Positions 35,413 through 42,816 of a DNA stretch of 64,000 nt are shown one piece after another. Below the pieces are notes generated by a model. It was not told where the DNA came from. It searched no databases and saw only the letters and a list, made by a program, of their open reading frames with translations. Within the stretch, counting starts at the first letter, position 1, and each line of letters opens with the position of its first letter. Position numbers and translations under genes: made by a program. Origin of the DNA: Geminocystis sp. GBBB08. GTDB lineage: Bacteria; Cyanobacteriota; Cyanobacteriia; Cyanobacteriales; Cyanobacteriaceae. Location: the NCBI RefSeq assembly GCF_016743215.1, contig NZ_VRZC01000002.1:17405-81404 (forward strand). Direction: 5' to 3'.

Positions 35413-38079
35413 ATGCCGACAGATTTTAAGAATGAATTATACTTTTCCGATGCAACGGCTGGTGAATTAACAACTATTACTACGTTAAAAGTTTGGGATT
35501 GTAAAGCTAAAAAATGGGCAAGTACGCCACCAGTGGTATTAAGAAATACTTTATTATTTGCAATGTATCCGAGATTGACTTTTACCATCGGAGAAATAGA
35601 TAAAAATGAGACTAATCTTAATTTATTAAATCCGTTTAAACCAAGTGATAGTTGTCCAAAACAATATTTAGATTTAGCTTCCAATTCTCGTAATCACGGT
35701 AGATTTACATTTTCAGAAAAACCCATTGGTAAATTATATTACGGTGAAGATTGGAAACGAATAATTTACGGTAGTATCGTTCACACTGGATGCAAAAAAT
35801 TAACTTATTATGTATCAAATTATGCAATTACCGATGATGAAAACAGAGATGAAGACGGAGATCAATATGATTGTCCACCATTAGGGATAAACTTCCAAAC
35901 AGGTGATAGTCATGGTAAATGTAATTCAGAATTGATTAATTTAATAGAAAATTTCGGTAACTTAAATGCAGGTAATCCGTTACAATTTCGTACGGCTTTA
36001 TTCGGTAAATGGATTGGTAAAGGTACAGTAGCTTATAATACTACCTGTGATGATAATGACATCGATTTTGCCCAACCATTATCATCAATGAAAGGTAATA
36101 AATTACCATTAGGAAGATACGAAGGTAAAATTCTCTATGGTAAGGTTTTTACCGCCGAAAAACGCTCTGCTAAAGGTGGTTGGATGTTATTTCAATGGTT
36201 TAGTTTTGAGACTTTAGAAAAAGATAGAATTATTACACAGATAATAAAACGATGTGAAAAGATTATTAAGGCGTACGATAATATCCAAGAATTAGCTAAG
36301 TTTTTAAAAGTAGAACAAGATTCGGGAGAAGCCCAATTAAGTAATCCTGATGACGGCTTTACCTCCGTTGCCGAATATGAAAACATGATGATTCGGATTA
36401 TTCGGGCTGATAAACGAGGATTACTTTTATTGCATCCATACGTTGTGCGTAGAATTGAACAAAGATTACAAAGTTATTGGTTAAATCTAGCCAAGAGTGC
36501 AGGAATGAAGTTTTTTTCAGTAATGACGATGCCAGATGAACATTTTGCCAAATATTATACGGTTAATGCGGACGGTAGAATAGTCGGGGATAAATTGTTT
36601 TGCGCTCCTGATTTTCAAGAAGGGTTATATATCGTATTTTGTAACCCTATGCGTCATTGGGGTGATGTACAATTATGGCGTAATGTTTATGAAGGTGATT
36701 ATCTCGGCGATACTGGTATTCTTGCCACTGGTAAAGATTTATTGTTAAGTTTAGGTAGAGATACCGATGGGGATTATGTACAAATAGCGTTTGCAAATCA
36801 TTATCCACATATAAAAGACGCAATCATGGCATTTGATGAATCACCTGTTACGAAGAAATTACCAAAAGTACCGTTAAAAGGAGATTTGAGAAAAATAGCT
36901 TTAGGTTCAATGAATGATTTAACAGGTGTTGTCGCTAGTTTATTAGGAAGAAGTACAGCCGTGAATGTTGGTTATCATGTTTTAGAAATTCCAGCTTTTC
37001 CACCGTATCAATCCGAACCTGAAGAACGTAGAATTATCGATTTTCTTTCTCAGGAATTACAAATAGCAGTTGACTCAATAAAGAGTGCATATCCAAATCA
37101 TACAAAAGGTTTAGATGTCGTTAAAGGTTATTTAGATGATTTAGGTGCTCCAACTGTTAATGAAGATGGCGAACCGATTGGTAGTGGTATTAATACTAAT
37201 ATTCCGTGGTTAGCTGATTTCAAAAACCCTGATTGTTATAAAACTCGTCCTTGTGCCGTTGATGAGGATGCTACCGATACTATTAGTAGGTTAGTCCGCC
37301 TAGTAAACTCATATTTTACTGCACCTTCACTTTCTGTAAATACTGATGCAAGAGATTATGTTGATACTTTATTTTCAGATGTAGAACCAACACAATTTCA
37401 ATTAAATTATGCTTTATCTCAAAGAAACGAATATTGGGCAGAAATGAAAATAGCAAACGATTGGAAGAATAATAATGAAGGTGATACTACTAAAATTAGA
37501 GAAGTTTCACAACGATTTAAAGCATCTTTAAATACAGTTTTAGAACTAACAGATAATGGTGAATTATTTACAGCCGAATCGTGGGCATCAGCATACTGGA
37601 AAGTGTCACATATGGTAAACTCCGGAGATGCGGGTTTTGTATTTGCTATTTTTCCTGATGAAATTATCATGGAATTACAAAATATGAAAGATAAAGTATT
37701 TTCGATGATTGAAGTTTATGCAGTTCAATTTTCCCCAATTAATAAGCATAAATGGGAATGGAACGGTGAAGATGTCATGACCCGTGTTTATCTCAAAAAT
37801 ATTAATGGTAAACAAGGTAAGGCGGTAGAGTTTCAATGGAACGGTGTAACAAATCCTAAATTTTTCGGTTTTCAACATTTAGGAATGATCGGACAAAAAA
37901 CAAGGGGTCAAATCGCCATCGGTGAAACGAAAAAAATGAAAATTTATACTATTCGATTCAAACTTCATCAAGGTCAAATATTTAATAGTTCAGTTTTACT
38001 ATTTGAGATGGATTATCCCCAAGATGAAATTAATAAAATCGTTGAATACTTCCGCAATAAAAATTCTTATTATCTGTAA
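35413..38079 (+). CDS. Putative two-barrel RNA polymerase (QDE-1/YonO-like)
   Basis: An 888-residue protein. Residues 411-418 (NPMRHWGD, followed by VQLWRNV) match the R-N-P-x-x-H-P-G-D-V block of eukaryotic RNA-dependent RNA polymerases. Residues 450-454 (DTDGD, followed by YVQIAF) match the D-x-D-G-D metal-binding loop of double-psi beta-barrel polymerases. The order and 40-residue spacing of the two blocks agree with QDE-1/RDR proteins and related phage enzymes such as YonO. No multi-subunit or T7-type polymerase motif is seen. It would make RNA in the cytoplasm, from DNA or RNA. TTAACTT repeats lie upstream, and an array of genes with a shared promoter-like motif lies downstream. Alternative: another barrel enzyme with chance similarity. 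Confidence 0.7.
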   Translation: MPTDFKNELYFSDATAGELTTITTLKVWDCKAKKWASTPPVVLRNTLLFAMYPRLTFTIGEIDKNETNLNLLNPFKPSDSCPKQYLDLASNSRNHGRFTFSEKPIGKLYYGEDWKRIIYGSIVHTGCKKLTYYVSNYAITDDENRDEDGDQYDCPPLGINFQTGDSHGKCNSELINLIENFGNLNAGNPLQFRTALFGKWIGKGTVAYNTTCDDNDIDFAQPLSSMKGNKLPLGRYEGKILYGKVFTAEKRSAKGGWMLFQWFSFETLEKDRIITQIIKRCEKIIKAYDNIQELAKFLKVEQDSGEAQLSNPDDGFTSVAEYENMMIRIIRADKRGLLLLHPYVVRRIEQRLQSYWLNLAKSAGMKFFSVMTMPDEHFAKYYTVNADGRIVGDKLFCAPDFQEGLYIVFCNPMRHWGDVQLWRNVYEGDYLGDTGILATGKDLLLSLGRDTDGDYVQIAFANHYPHIKDAIMAFDESPVTKKLPKVPLKGDLRKIALGSMNDLTGVVASLLGRSTAVNVGYHVLEIPAFPPYQSEPEERRIIDFLSQELQIAVDSIKSAYPNHTKGLDVVKGYLDDLGAPTVNEDGEPIGSGINTNIPWLADFKNPDCYKTRPCAVDEDATDTISRLVRLVNSYFTAPSLSVNTDARDYVDTLFSDVEPTQFQLNYALSQRNEYWAEMKIANDWKNNNEGDTTKIREVSQRFKASLNTVLELTDNGELFTAESWASAYWKVSHMVNSGDAGFVFAIFPDEIIMELQNMKDKVFSMIEVYAVQFSPINKHKWEWNGEDVMTRVYLKNINGKQGKAVEFQWNGVTNPKFFGFQHLGMIGQKTRGQIAIGETKKMKIYTIRFKLHQGQIFNSSVLLFEMDYPQDEINKIVEYFRNKNSYYL

Positions 38080-38089
38080 TTCATTTAAT

Positions 38090-38225
38090 TTAGTTATTTA
38101 TTTATTTATTTGTTTATTTATTTATTTGTTTATTATTGTTTAATTCATTCATTTAATATTTGTTTATTCATTTTATAAATTAATGAATTTTATTTGTTTA
38201 ATTTCTTAATTTATTTTAATTTATT
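38090..38225 (+). repeat. TTTA/TTTG tetranucleotide microsatellite
   Basis: An almost pure run of TTTA with interspersed TTTG units directly after the polymerase-like gene, then degenerate copies to about 38225. No gene in the gap before the first cassette. Confidence 0.8.
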
Positions 38226-38242
38226 TATTCATCCTTTGTTTT

Positions 38243-38270
38243 TGCTATCGCTATAAAATTTTGTAGTTTA
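38243..38270 (+). promoter_or_regulatory. Bipartite promoter-like motif, copy 1
   Basis: TGCTATCGCT at 38243-38252, nine bases, then TGTAGTTTA. Start codon 14 bases after the motif. Confidence 0.7.
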
Positions 38271-38283
38271 GAAATTCACTCAA

Positions 38284-38775
38284 ATGATAGTAACTGTAAC
38301 TGGACATCGGAATATCAAATCAAATGAAACAAATATCAAAGGAATTAATCAATTAATTGATTTTGCACTTAAAAAAAATGTTACTGAATTTTTAGTCGGT
38401 ATGGCACGAGGTGCTGATTTATTATTTGCAGAACAATTAATTGCTCGTAATTTAAAATGGACTGCTATTATTCCTTGTCATAATCATATTAAATTATGGA
38501 ATTATGCCGATAAACAACGATTTGATAAAATAATCTCTAAAACTGAAAATCAAATTATTCTTTCTCCTTATTACGAATCCCATGTAATGATTGAGCGTAA
38601 TTTATGGATGTTAGAACGCAGTCAACTTTGTATCGGTATTTATGATGAATTAGAAAAAGGTGGTACTGCATTTACAATTAATACGGCATTAAATAAGAAT
38701 TTATTTGTTTGTTATTTTAATCCTAATAATCATCAATTTATTACTATTAAACCTTCTCAATTTAATTTATTTTAA
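38284..38775 (+). CDS. SLOG-superfamily protein (YpsA/DUF1273-like)
   Basis: A 163-residue Rossmann-like protein. TVTGHRNI starts strand 1, VGMARGADLLFAEQLI is the nucleotide-binding loop and helix, and a C-terminal Arg/Gly region (MIERNLWMLERS, YDELEKGGTAF) completes the pattern of the YpsA branch of the SLOG superfamily. SLOG proteins bind nucleotides or nucleotide-derived signals, and several occur in defence or phage settings. First gene of the cassette array, with its own motif and terminator. Confidence 0.75.
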   Translation: MIVTVTGHRNIKSNETNIKGINQLIDFALKKNVTEFLVGMARGADLLFAEQLIARNLKWTAIIPCHNHIKLWNYADKQRFDKIISKTENQIILSPYYESHVMIERNLWMLERSQLCIGIYDELEKGGTAFTINTALNKNLFVCYFNPNNHQFITIKPSQFNLF

Positions 38776-38797
38776 TTATTAAATCAATAACTCATTA

Positions 38798-38822
38798 GCT
38801 CTCAATCTGAGGGCTTTTGTTT
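38798..38822 (+). terminator. Cassette terminator 1
   Basis: GCTCTCA-loop-TGAGGGC hairpin with TTTTGTTTT. Confidence 0.8.
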
Positions 38823-38889
38823 TATTTAAGTGTAAACCACTTTTAACTTAAAAGTTGATTATTTTAATTATTTATGGATTACTTTTAAC

Positions 38890-38918
38890 TGCTTTCGCTG
38901 TGGGGAGTTTGTTCTCCC
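38890..38918 (+). promoter_or_regulatory. Bipartite promoter-like motif, copy 2
   Basis: TGCTTTCGCT at 38890-38899, nine bases, then TTGTTCTC. It lies inside the longer upstream open frame, which argues that the gene starts at 38930. Confidence 0.6.
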
Positions 38919-38929
38919 CCGGTGATAAT

Positions 38930-39217
38930 ATGTCATTTAAAGTATTTGAAGTTCATAATAATTATGCAGAAGCTGATTTTTGGTTATTAAATAAAGGAAC
39001 GCTCGAGCAACTAGGAAGACCAACGAAAGAATATCAAAGTTTTTTAACAGGAATTAAGTGTAATAAGGAATTAATTGTATCTGATTACGGTTTTTATCTT
39101 TGTGTTTATCTTCATCAGCAAAGAATATGGCAAGGTTACGCCTGTTCTTCTATCAATTGGCAACATTTACGGATAAAAGATATTCGTAGTGTTCTCAATA
39201 ATTTTATTACTGTTTAA
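38930..39217 (+). CDS. Unrecognised protein (95 residues), cassette 2
   Basis: Starts at the ATG at 38930 (SFKVFEVHNNYAEADFWLL). A TTG start 75 bases upstream is less likely because the bipartite motif and its GGTGATAAT leader lie between. Mixed alpha/beta, several aromatic residues (DYGFYLCVYLHQQRIWQGY), no known motif. Confidence 0.6.
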   Translation: MSFKVFEVHNNYAEADFWLLNKGTLEQLGRPTKEYQSFLTGIKCNKELIVSDYGFYLCVYLHQQRIWQGYACSSINWQHLRIKDIRSVLNNFITV

Positions 39218-39224
39218 TATTTTT

Positions 39225-39249
39225 AGCTCTCAGATGAGGGCTTTTTTTA
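39225..39249 (+). terminator. Cassette terminator 2
   Basis: AGCTCTCA-GA-TGAGGGCT hairpin followed by seven T. Confidence 0.85.
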
Positions 39250-39348
39250 TCCCTTTATTTTTAACTTTTATCCAGATCCTTCCTTCGTCTGGACTATCGC
39301 TTTTAACTTTTACAGGTTTTTTACTTTTTACTTTTTACTTAATTGATT

Positions 39349-39377
39349 GGCTATCGCTAGAGAATCATGTTTCTTTA
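39349..39377 (+). promoter_or_regulatory. Bipartite promoter-like motif, copy 3
   Basis: GGCTATCGCT at 39349-39358, nine bases, then TGTTTCTTTA. The ATG at 39394 follows 17 bases later. Confidence 0.7.
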
Positions 39378-39393
39378 GTTAAAGGTAAAAACG

Positions 39394-39805
39394 ATGATTA
39401 TTATTGAACAATTTGATGTTAACAAATTTAGAGAGGAGAAAGTAGGACATTTATCTCTAGGTGATAAAACTTTCAATGTTTCCGAAGGTTATCTCCGTAA
39501 GCATTGTATTTGAAGACCAAAATCTTGATGAATCACATCTTTGGTCAGATAAATCAGTAGAAGAATTACGCATTATCTATTGGGAACAAATCAAGAAACA
39601 TCTACCTAGATTCTTAAACTTTCAACCGAGATACTCACAAGGTGAAGAATTTGAAGTAAATGATGATTCTCGTTATTTCTGTCCTTTATTAAAAATAGCA
39701 TTGGCTTATAAGAAATACGGTTCAGTCAAATTATTATATGTTTCTGATAAAGTAAAAGCAGATTTAATCGGTAAAACTATTTATTGGCTTTCATCTCAAA
39801 TTTAA
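39394..39805 (+). pseudogene. Frameshifted (or +1 recoded) gene, cassette 3
   Basis: The frame from the ATG at 39394 (MIIIEQFDVNKFREEKVGHL) stops after 39 codons at the TGA at 39511. The +1 frame then continues as FEDQNLDESHLWSDKSVEEL to 39805. The motif and spacing point to 39394 as the start; the alternative GTG at 39461 has no such support. The shift site reads TGT ATT TGA A, where a slip by one base gives TTT GAA. A simple base insertion is more likely than programmed +1 frameshifting, but both fit. No family recognised; about 136 residues if restored. Confidence 0.55.
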
Positions 39806-39814
39806 TTATTATTT

Positions 39815-39840
39815 AGCTCTCTTTATGAGGGCTTTTTTTT
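39815..39840 (+). terminator. Cassette terminator 3
   Basis: AGCTCTC-tt-ATGAGGGCT hairpin with eight T. Confidence 0.8.
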
Positions 39841-39842
39841 AT

Positions 39843-39871
39843 GGCTATCGCTTAATAATTGTGTAATTTAA
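39843..39871 (+). promoter_or_regulatory. Bipartite promoter-like motif, copy 4
   Basis: GGCTATCGCT at 39843-39852, nine bases, then TGTAATTTAA. It begins only three bases after the preceding terminator. Confidence 0.7.
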
Positions 39872-39887
39872 TTTGAGGAAAAAAGAG

Positions 39888-40127
39888 ATGAATTATGACC
39901 AAATAGGATTTTATTTAGTAGCAGATGGAAGTGGAGAATATCGTAGTTATCAACAAGATTTAGATGAATATATGGATTATTGTTCTGAAAATGAACCTGA
40001 ACCTGAATATGATTATTGGTTTGATTATGACCTTATCCCTAATACCCACAAACATCATTGGTGTATAGGTCAATACGGAAATGTCGAAGAGAATCCTACA
40101 TTTGACCAATATGACGGTAATTTCTAA
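39888..40127 (+). CDS. Small very acidic protein (79 residues), cassette 4
   Basis: Starts at the ATG at 39888 after TTGAGGAAAAAAGAG. Asp/Glu/Tyr-rich (QDLDEYMDYCSENEPEPEYDY), low pI, no basic patch. Such acidic small proteins in phages often mimic DNA (anti-restriction), but no family is recognised and that role is only a possibility. Confidence 0.6.
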   Translation: MNYDQIGFYLVADGSGEYRSYQQDLDEYMDYCSENEPEPEYDYWFDYDLIPNTHKHHWCIGQYGNVEENPTFDQYDGNF

Positions 40128-40144
40128 TCTCTAAACAATTTATT

Positions 40145-40168
40145 ACTCTCCTTCGGGGGAGTTTTTTT
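40145..40168 (+). terminator. Cassette hairpin 4
   Basis: ACTCTCC-ttc-GGGGGAGT followed by seven T. The next start codon lies two bases downstream, so this hairpin could instead control translation of that gene. Confidence 0.75.
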
Positions 40169-40169
40169 A

Positions 40170-40451
40170 ATGGCAATTTATTTAATATCGGATGGTGAAA
40201 AATATAAAATTGGAATTAGTAAACATCCTGATAAAAGATTAAAACAATTACAAACTGGACACCCTCAAACACTTAAATTAATTAAAACTTTTGATTATCA
40301 AATAAAAGGAAAAATAACGGAGAAAATGATAGAAAAAAGAATCCATTATTTATTAAGACAATGTAGAACGAACTATAACGGAGAATGGTTTTATTTTTCA
40401 GATTATCAATGTTTAATTGAAATTATTGATCAGATTTTAACTCATTCCTAA
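40170..40451 (+). CDS. GIY-YIG-like protein (T5orf172/Mug113 type)
   Basis: A 93-residue protein with the compact GIY-YIG layout of T5orf172 proteins: AIYLISDGEKYKIGISKHPDKRLKQL, then a glutamate (EKMIEKRIHYLL) and the end NGEWFYFSDYQ. Members of this family are nucleases or nuclease-derived phage proteins. It is immediately preceded by hairpin 4, without a motif of its own. Expression would require read-through from the preceding cassette. Confidence 0.75.
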   Translation: MAIYLISDGEKYKIGISKHPDKRLKQLQTGHPQTLKLIKTFDYQIKGKITEKMIEKRIHYLLRQCRTNYNGEWFYFSDYQCLIEIIDQILTHS

Positions 40452-40469
40452 TTTGCTCATTTGACAGAG

Positions 40470-40499
40470 TGCTATCGCAACTAGAGTACGTTGTTTATT
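40470..40499 (+). promoter_or_regulatory. Bipartite promoter-like motif, copy 5
   Basis: TGCTATCGCA at 40470-40479, nine bases, then CGTTGTTTATT. Sets the downstream start at 40511. Confidence 0.65.
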
Positions 40500-40510
40500 C
40501 ATTTAAAATT

Positions 40511-40879
40511 ATGACAATCGTAATGATTTCTGGTTCTCGTTCTGTTACTGAATTACCTTCTTCTGCTGTTAATAGTTTGAATAAAATTATGGAGTTAGGT
40601 TTTGATATTGTAGTCGGTGATTGTTCTGGTATAGATACTTTAGTACAAAAATATTTACAATCTCAACATTATCAGAATGTTACAGTCTATCATATCAACA
40701 ACAAACCTCGAAATAATGTTGGTTTTAAGACTATCAAAATACAAGGCAGAAGTTATAGTGCCAAAGATATTGCGATGGCTGAAATTGCTGATTATGGGTT
40801 AGCTATCTGGAATAACAAAAGTAAAGGCACTAAAGCTAATATCGATCGCATCAAAAGAACAAAAGTGATTACTGTCTAA
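40511..40879 (+). CDS. SLOG-family protein, second type
   Basis: A 122-residue protein: IVMISGSRSVTELP, the glycine-rich loop VVGDCSGIDTLVQKYLQ and a C-terminal IWNNKSKGTKANI. This is the Rossmann-like SLOG pattern (GSR, G-D-x-x-G-x-D). I start it at the ATG at 40511, since the motif lies just upstream and a 14-residue longer form would overlap it. It differs from the SLOG protein at 38284-38775, so the array carries two distinct members. Confidence 0.75.
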   Translation: MTIVMISGSRSVTELPSSAVNSLNKIMELGFDIVVGDCSGIDTLVQKYLQSQHYQNVTVYHINNKPRNNVGFKTIKIQGRSYSAKDIAMAEIADYGLAIWNNKSKGTKANIDRIKRTKVITV

Positions 40880-40903
40880 GTGACTTGTACTGAGCGAAGT
40901 AAA

Positions 40904-40930
40904 GGCTCTTCTTCGGGGGGCTTTTTTTTT
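40904..40930 (+). terminator. Cassette terminator 5
   Basis: GGCTC-ttcttcg-GGGGGCT-type hairpin with a run of nine T. Confidence 0.75.
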
Positions 40931-40950
40931 AATCTTTTAAGATCAGAAAT

Positions 40951-41268
40951 ATGCAACTATCTCTTAATTTAGACCCAATTATCAAAACTAAAACTGAATT
41001 TTATAAAGGTTGGGAAATTGTCGCCAATTAACGAGAAAAATCATTAATGGTTAAAGAATCTGTAAGTGAATTTTATCGACAACGATATAACCAAAATTGG
41101 AGTCAATACAAAGTTGACTATTACTATGAAACGATTATTTTCAAACCGAAACATTCTTGGGATGGAAAGTTTATTTGTGGTTTACATTCTGGTGTTGGAA
41201 TTTTGATATTGCCATTGAATGCACAAAAAAATATATTAATATTACAGTTAAATTTACTTTTATCTTGA
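40951..41268 (+). pseudogene. Small gene interrupted by an in-frame TAA
   Basis: The ATG at 40951 opens MQLSLNLDPIIKTKTEFYKG and stops at the TAA at 41029-41031. The same frame resumes with REKSLMVKESVSEFYRQRY to 41268. The stretch may be one broken gene or a 26-residue peptide followed by a 73-residue protein starting at 41047. No bipartite motif precedes it. Unrecognised. Confidence 0.4.
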
Positions 41269-41273
41269 AATGA

Positions 41274-41302
41274 TGTTTTCACTTAAAGATAATAATTTTT
41301 TT
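41274..41302 (+). promoter_or_regulatory. Bipartite promoter-like motif, copy 6
   Basis: TGTTTTCACT at 41274-41283, nine bases, then TAATTTTTTTT. Confidence 0.65.
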
Positions 41303-41316
41303 TGAGGAAACATAAA

Positions 41317-41805
41317 ATGTCCATCTATAATATGATTGAAATTTTTGGTACAATTAGTAATGTAACAGAATTATTAGCATTTTGTCAAAGTCATAAATAT
41401 TTAATGCAAAATACAGTTAGTAAATACGCTCAAGGTAGAAAAGAATTATGGATTAAAAATAAATGTGATTTAAGACAACAAGTTACTATAACGGTCGGAT
41501 TTAATCATCCTCAATTAAATGAATTAGGACATAAACTATTACCTAATTTTGATATTGGATTATTACTATTTTATCCGGCCAATACTCAAATTAAATTACA
41601 TCGTGACCATTCTTTATTTTCTAATATCGGTGTCGGTATTAATTTAAGTCCTAGTACTTTCTTAATAACCCATGATATAAACATAAAACCAAAAGAAATT
41701 GAATTAAAAACAGGCTATTGCTATCGATTTAATACTAAATTATTACATGGGATTAAACCAGTAAAATATCCCCGTTATGCTATCTATTTTTGGCATTTTA
41801 AATAA
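41317..41805 (+). CDS. 2OG-Fe(II) oxygenase-like (AlkB-type) small protein
   Basis: A 162-residue protein. The C-terminal half shows the double-stranded beta-helix signature: KLHRDHS (H-x-D iron ligands), then HGIKP (second His) followed by PRYAIYFWHF (Arg for 2-oxoglutarate). It is shorter than typical AlkB. These enzymes hydroxylate or demethylate nucleic acids or proteins, and phages carry some to repair or alter nucleic acids. The start at 41317 follows TTTGAGGAAACATAAA. It has its own motif and terminator. Confidence 0.6.
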   Translation: MSIYNMIEIFGTISNVTELLAFCQSHKYLMQNTVSKYAQGRKELWIKNKCDLRQQVTITVGFNHPQLNELGHKLLPNFDIGLLLFYPANTQIKLHRDHSLFSNIGVGINLSPSTFLITHDINIKPKEIELKTGYCYRFNTKLLHGIKPVKYPRYAIYFWHFK

Positions 41806-41821
41806 AATTTAGATAATTATT

Positions 41822-41847
41822 GGCTCTCAATCTGAGGGCTTTTTTTA
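41822..41847 (+). terminator. Cassette terminator 6
   Basis: GGCTCTCA-atc-TGAGGGCT hairpin with seven T. Confidence 0.85.
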
Positions 41848-41854
41848 TACCTAA

Positions 41855-41884
41855 TGTTTTCACTTAAAGAAGATGATATTTTTA
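41855..41884 (+). promoter_or_regulatory. Bipartite promoter-like motif, copy 7
   Basis: TGTTTTCACT at 41855-41864, nine bases, then TGATATTTTTA. Confidence 0.7.
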
Positions 41885-41900
41885 ATAAAGAGGTCACAAA

Positions 41901-42128
41901 ATGATAACGACAAATAATAGAGAGCAAACAATTCGTTTACTAAATTCTAGTTGTGGTGAGTTAATGGAAAAGCCAAATAGTATTTATCGTAAAGCAGAAG
42001 GAAAGTTGTTTTTAACACAAGGAAATATGACAGTTTCAACTAATTTATTTGATCCTATCGAAGTTCGGCATTTAGAAAAGTTAGATACTTTAATAATTGA
42101 AGCTCTTAATCTTTATTCAAGATTATAA
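41901..42128 (+). CDS. Unrecognised protein (75 residues), cassette 7a
   Basis: Begins ITTNNREQTIRLLNSSCGEL. One small alpha/beta unit, no known motif. A ribosome site (AAAGAGGT) precedes the ATG. No terminator separates it from the next gene, so the two share a transcript. Confidence 0.6.
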   Translation: MITTNNREQTIRLLNSSCGELMEKPNSIYRKAEGKLFLTQGNMTVSTNLFDPIEVRHLEKLDTLIIEALNLYSRL

Positions 42129-42175
42129 ATTTAGATAATATTGAAATAATTGTAAATAATTAAAGGAGGTAATAA

Positions 42176-42370
42176 ATGGAATATCTAAAATGGAAAACTG
42201 AAGTAGATAACAGATTGTCTAAATATTTTTCTCAACATATCTTGAATAAGTATAAAAGTAGCTATACACATTTGTATTCTAATAATCGAACTCCTCAAAA
42301 AACGTCTGATTATCTTTATGAGTACATCAATGATAGCGAAATGGCTGGACAAGAATCTTGGTTTGACTGA
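42176..42370 (+). CDS. Unrecognised protein (64 residues), cassette 7b
   Basis: Has the best Shine-Dalgarno of the array (AAAGGAGGT, five bases before the ATG). Basic in the first half, acidic at the end. Unrecognised. It lacks its own motif and is expressed with the preceding gene. Confidence 0.6.
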   Translation: MEYLKWKTEVDNRLSKYFSQHILNKYKSSYTHLYSNNRTPQKTSDYLYEYINDSEMAGQESWFD

Positions 42371-42402
42371 TTGATTTTGATTAACGTTATTTTCAGAATA
42401 TT

Positions 42403-42428
42403 AGCTCTCTTATGAGGGCTTTTTTTTA
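42403..42428 (+). terminator. Cassette terminator 7
   Basis: AGCTCTC-tt-ATGAGGGCT hairpin with eight T. Confidence 0.8.
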
Positions 42429-42468
42429 TAATAAAGCGCAAAGGTTCTGAGTTCTGAGTTCGATAAAA

Positions 42469-42497
42469 TGTTTTCACTTTTTGAGGATGTTGTTTAG
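42469..42497 (+). promoter_or_regulatory. Bipartite promoter-like motif, copy 8
   Basis: TGTTTTCACT at 42469-42478, nine bases, then TGTTGTTTAG. Confidence 0.75.
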
Positions 42498-42510
42498 AAA
42501 AAAGTAAACT

Positions 42511-42816
42511 ATGAAAATTGAAATTAATCTGCGGATTAAAGAGGAAATAAAGGTCAATATTACCGTCTTAATGTTAGATGTTTTAATGCCCAATTATTAC
42601 GATGAATTAAGTCCTGTTCTCGGTATTTATAAGAATAAGGAGTTTAAATCTGCTATGGAATATTGGCTAGTTTCTGAGTGGTTATATCGTCAATTATTAG
42701 CACATCATCAACCAGTAGTAAAATTCAAAAATCTTTATATTTGGGGAAGACTCGGAACTGGTTATTCTCTCACTGATGAAGAAGTTTTAATTGATATTTT
42801 TGGAGGTCAAAACTAA
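42511..42816 (+). CDS. Unrecognised protein (101 residues), cassette 8a
   Basis: The N-terminal segment RIKEEIKVNIT recurs almost unchanged in the protein at 43320-43514, also at DNA level, so part of a cassette was duplicated. The rest (VLMLDVLMPNYYDEL, later WLVSEWLYRQLL) is helical. TAATG overlap with the next gene. Confidence 0.6.
   Translation: MKIEINLRIKEEIKVNITVLMLDVLMPNYYDELSPVLGIYKNKEFKSAMEYWLVSEWLYRQLLAHHQPVVKFKNLYIWGRLGTGYSLTDEEVLIDIFGGQN

Noticed and set aside
35413..38079. T7-type single-subunit RNA polymerase or viral palm-domain RdRP
   Set aside because: No palm GDD or T7-type motifs were found; the NPxxHxGD and DxDGD blocks point to the double-barrel class instead.
35360..39320. 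Further motif copies near 35360 and 39280 (GGACTTTGTC, GGACTATCGCTTTT)
   Set aside because: They lack the second TGTTG box at nine bases, so I did not count them.
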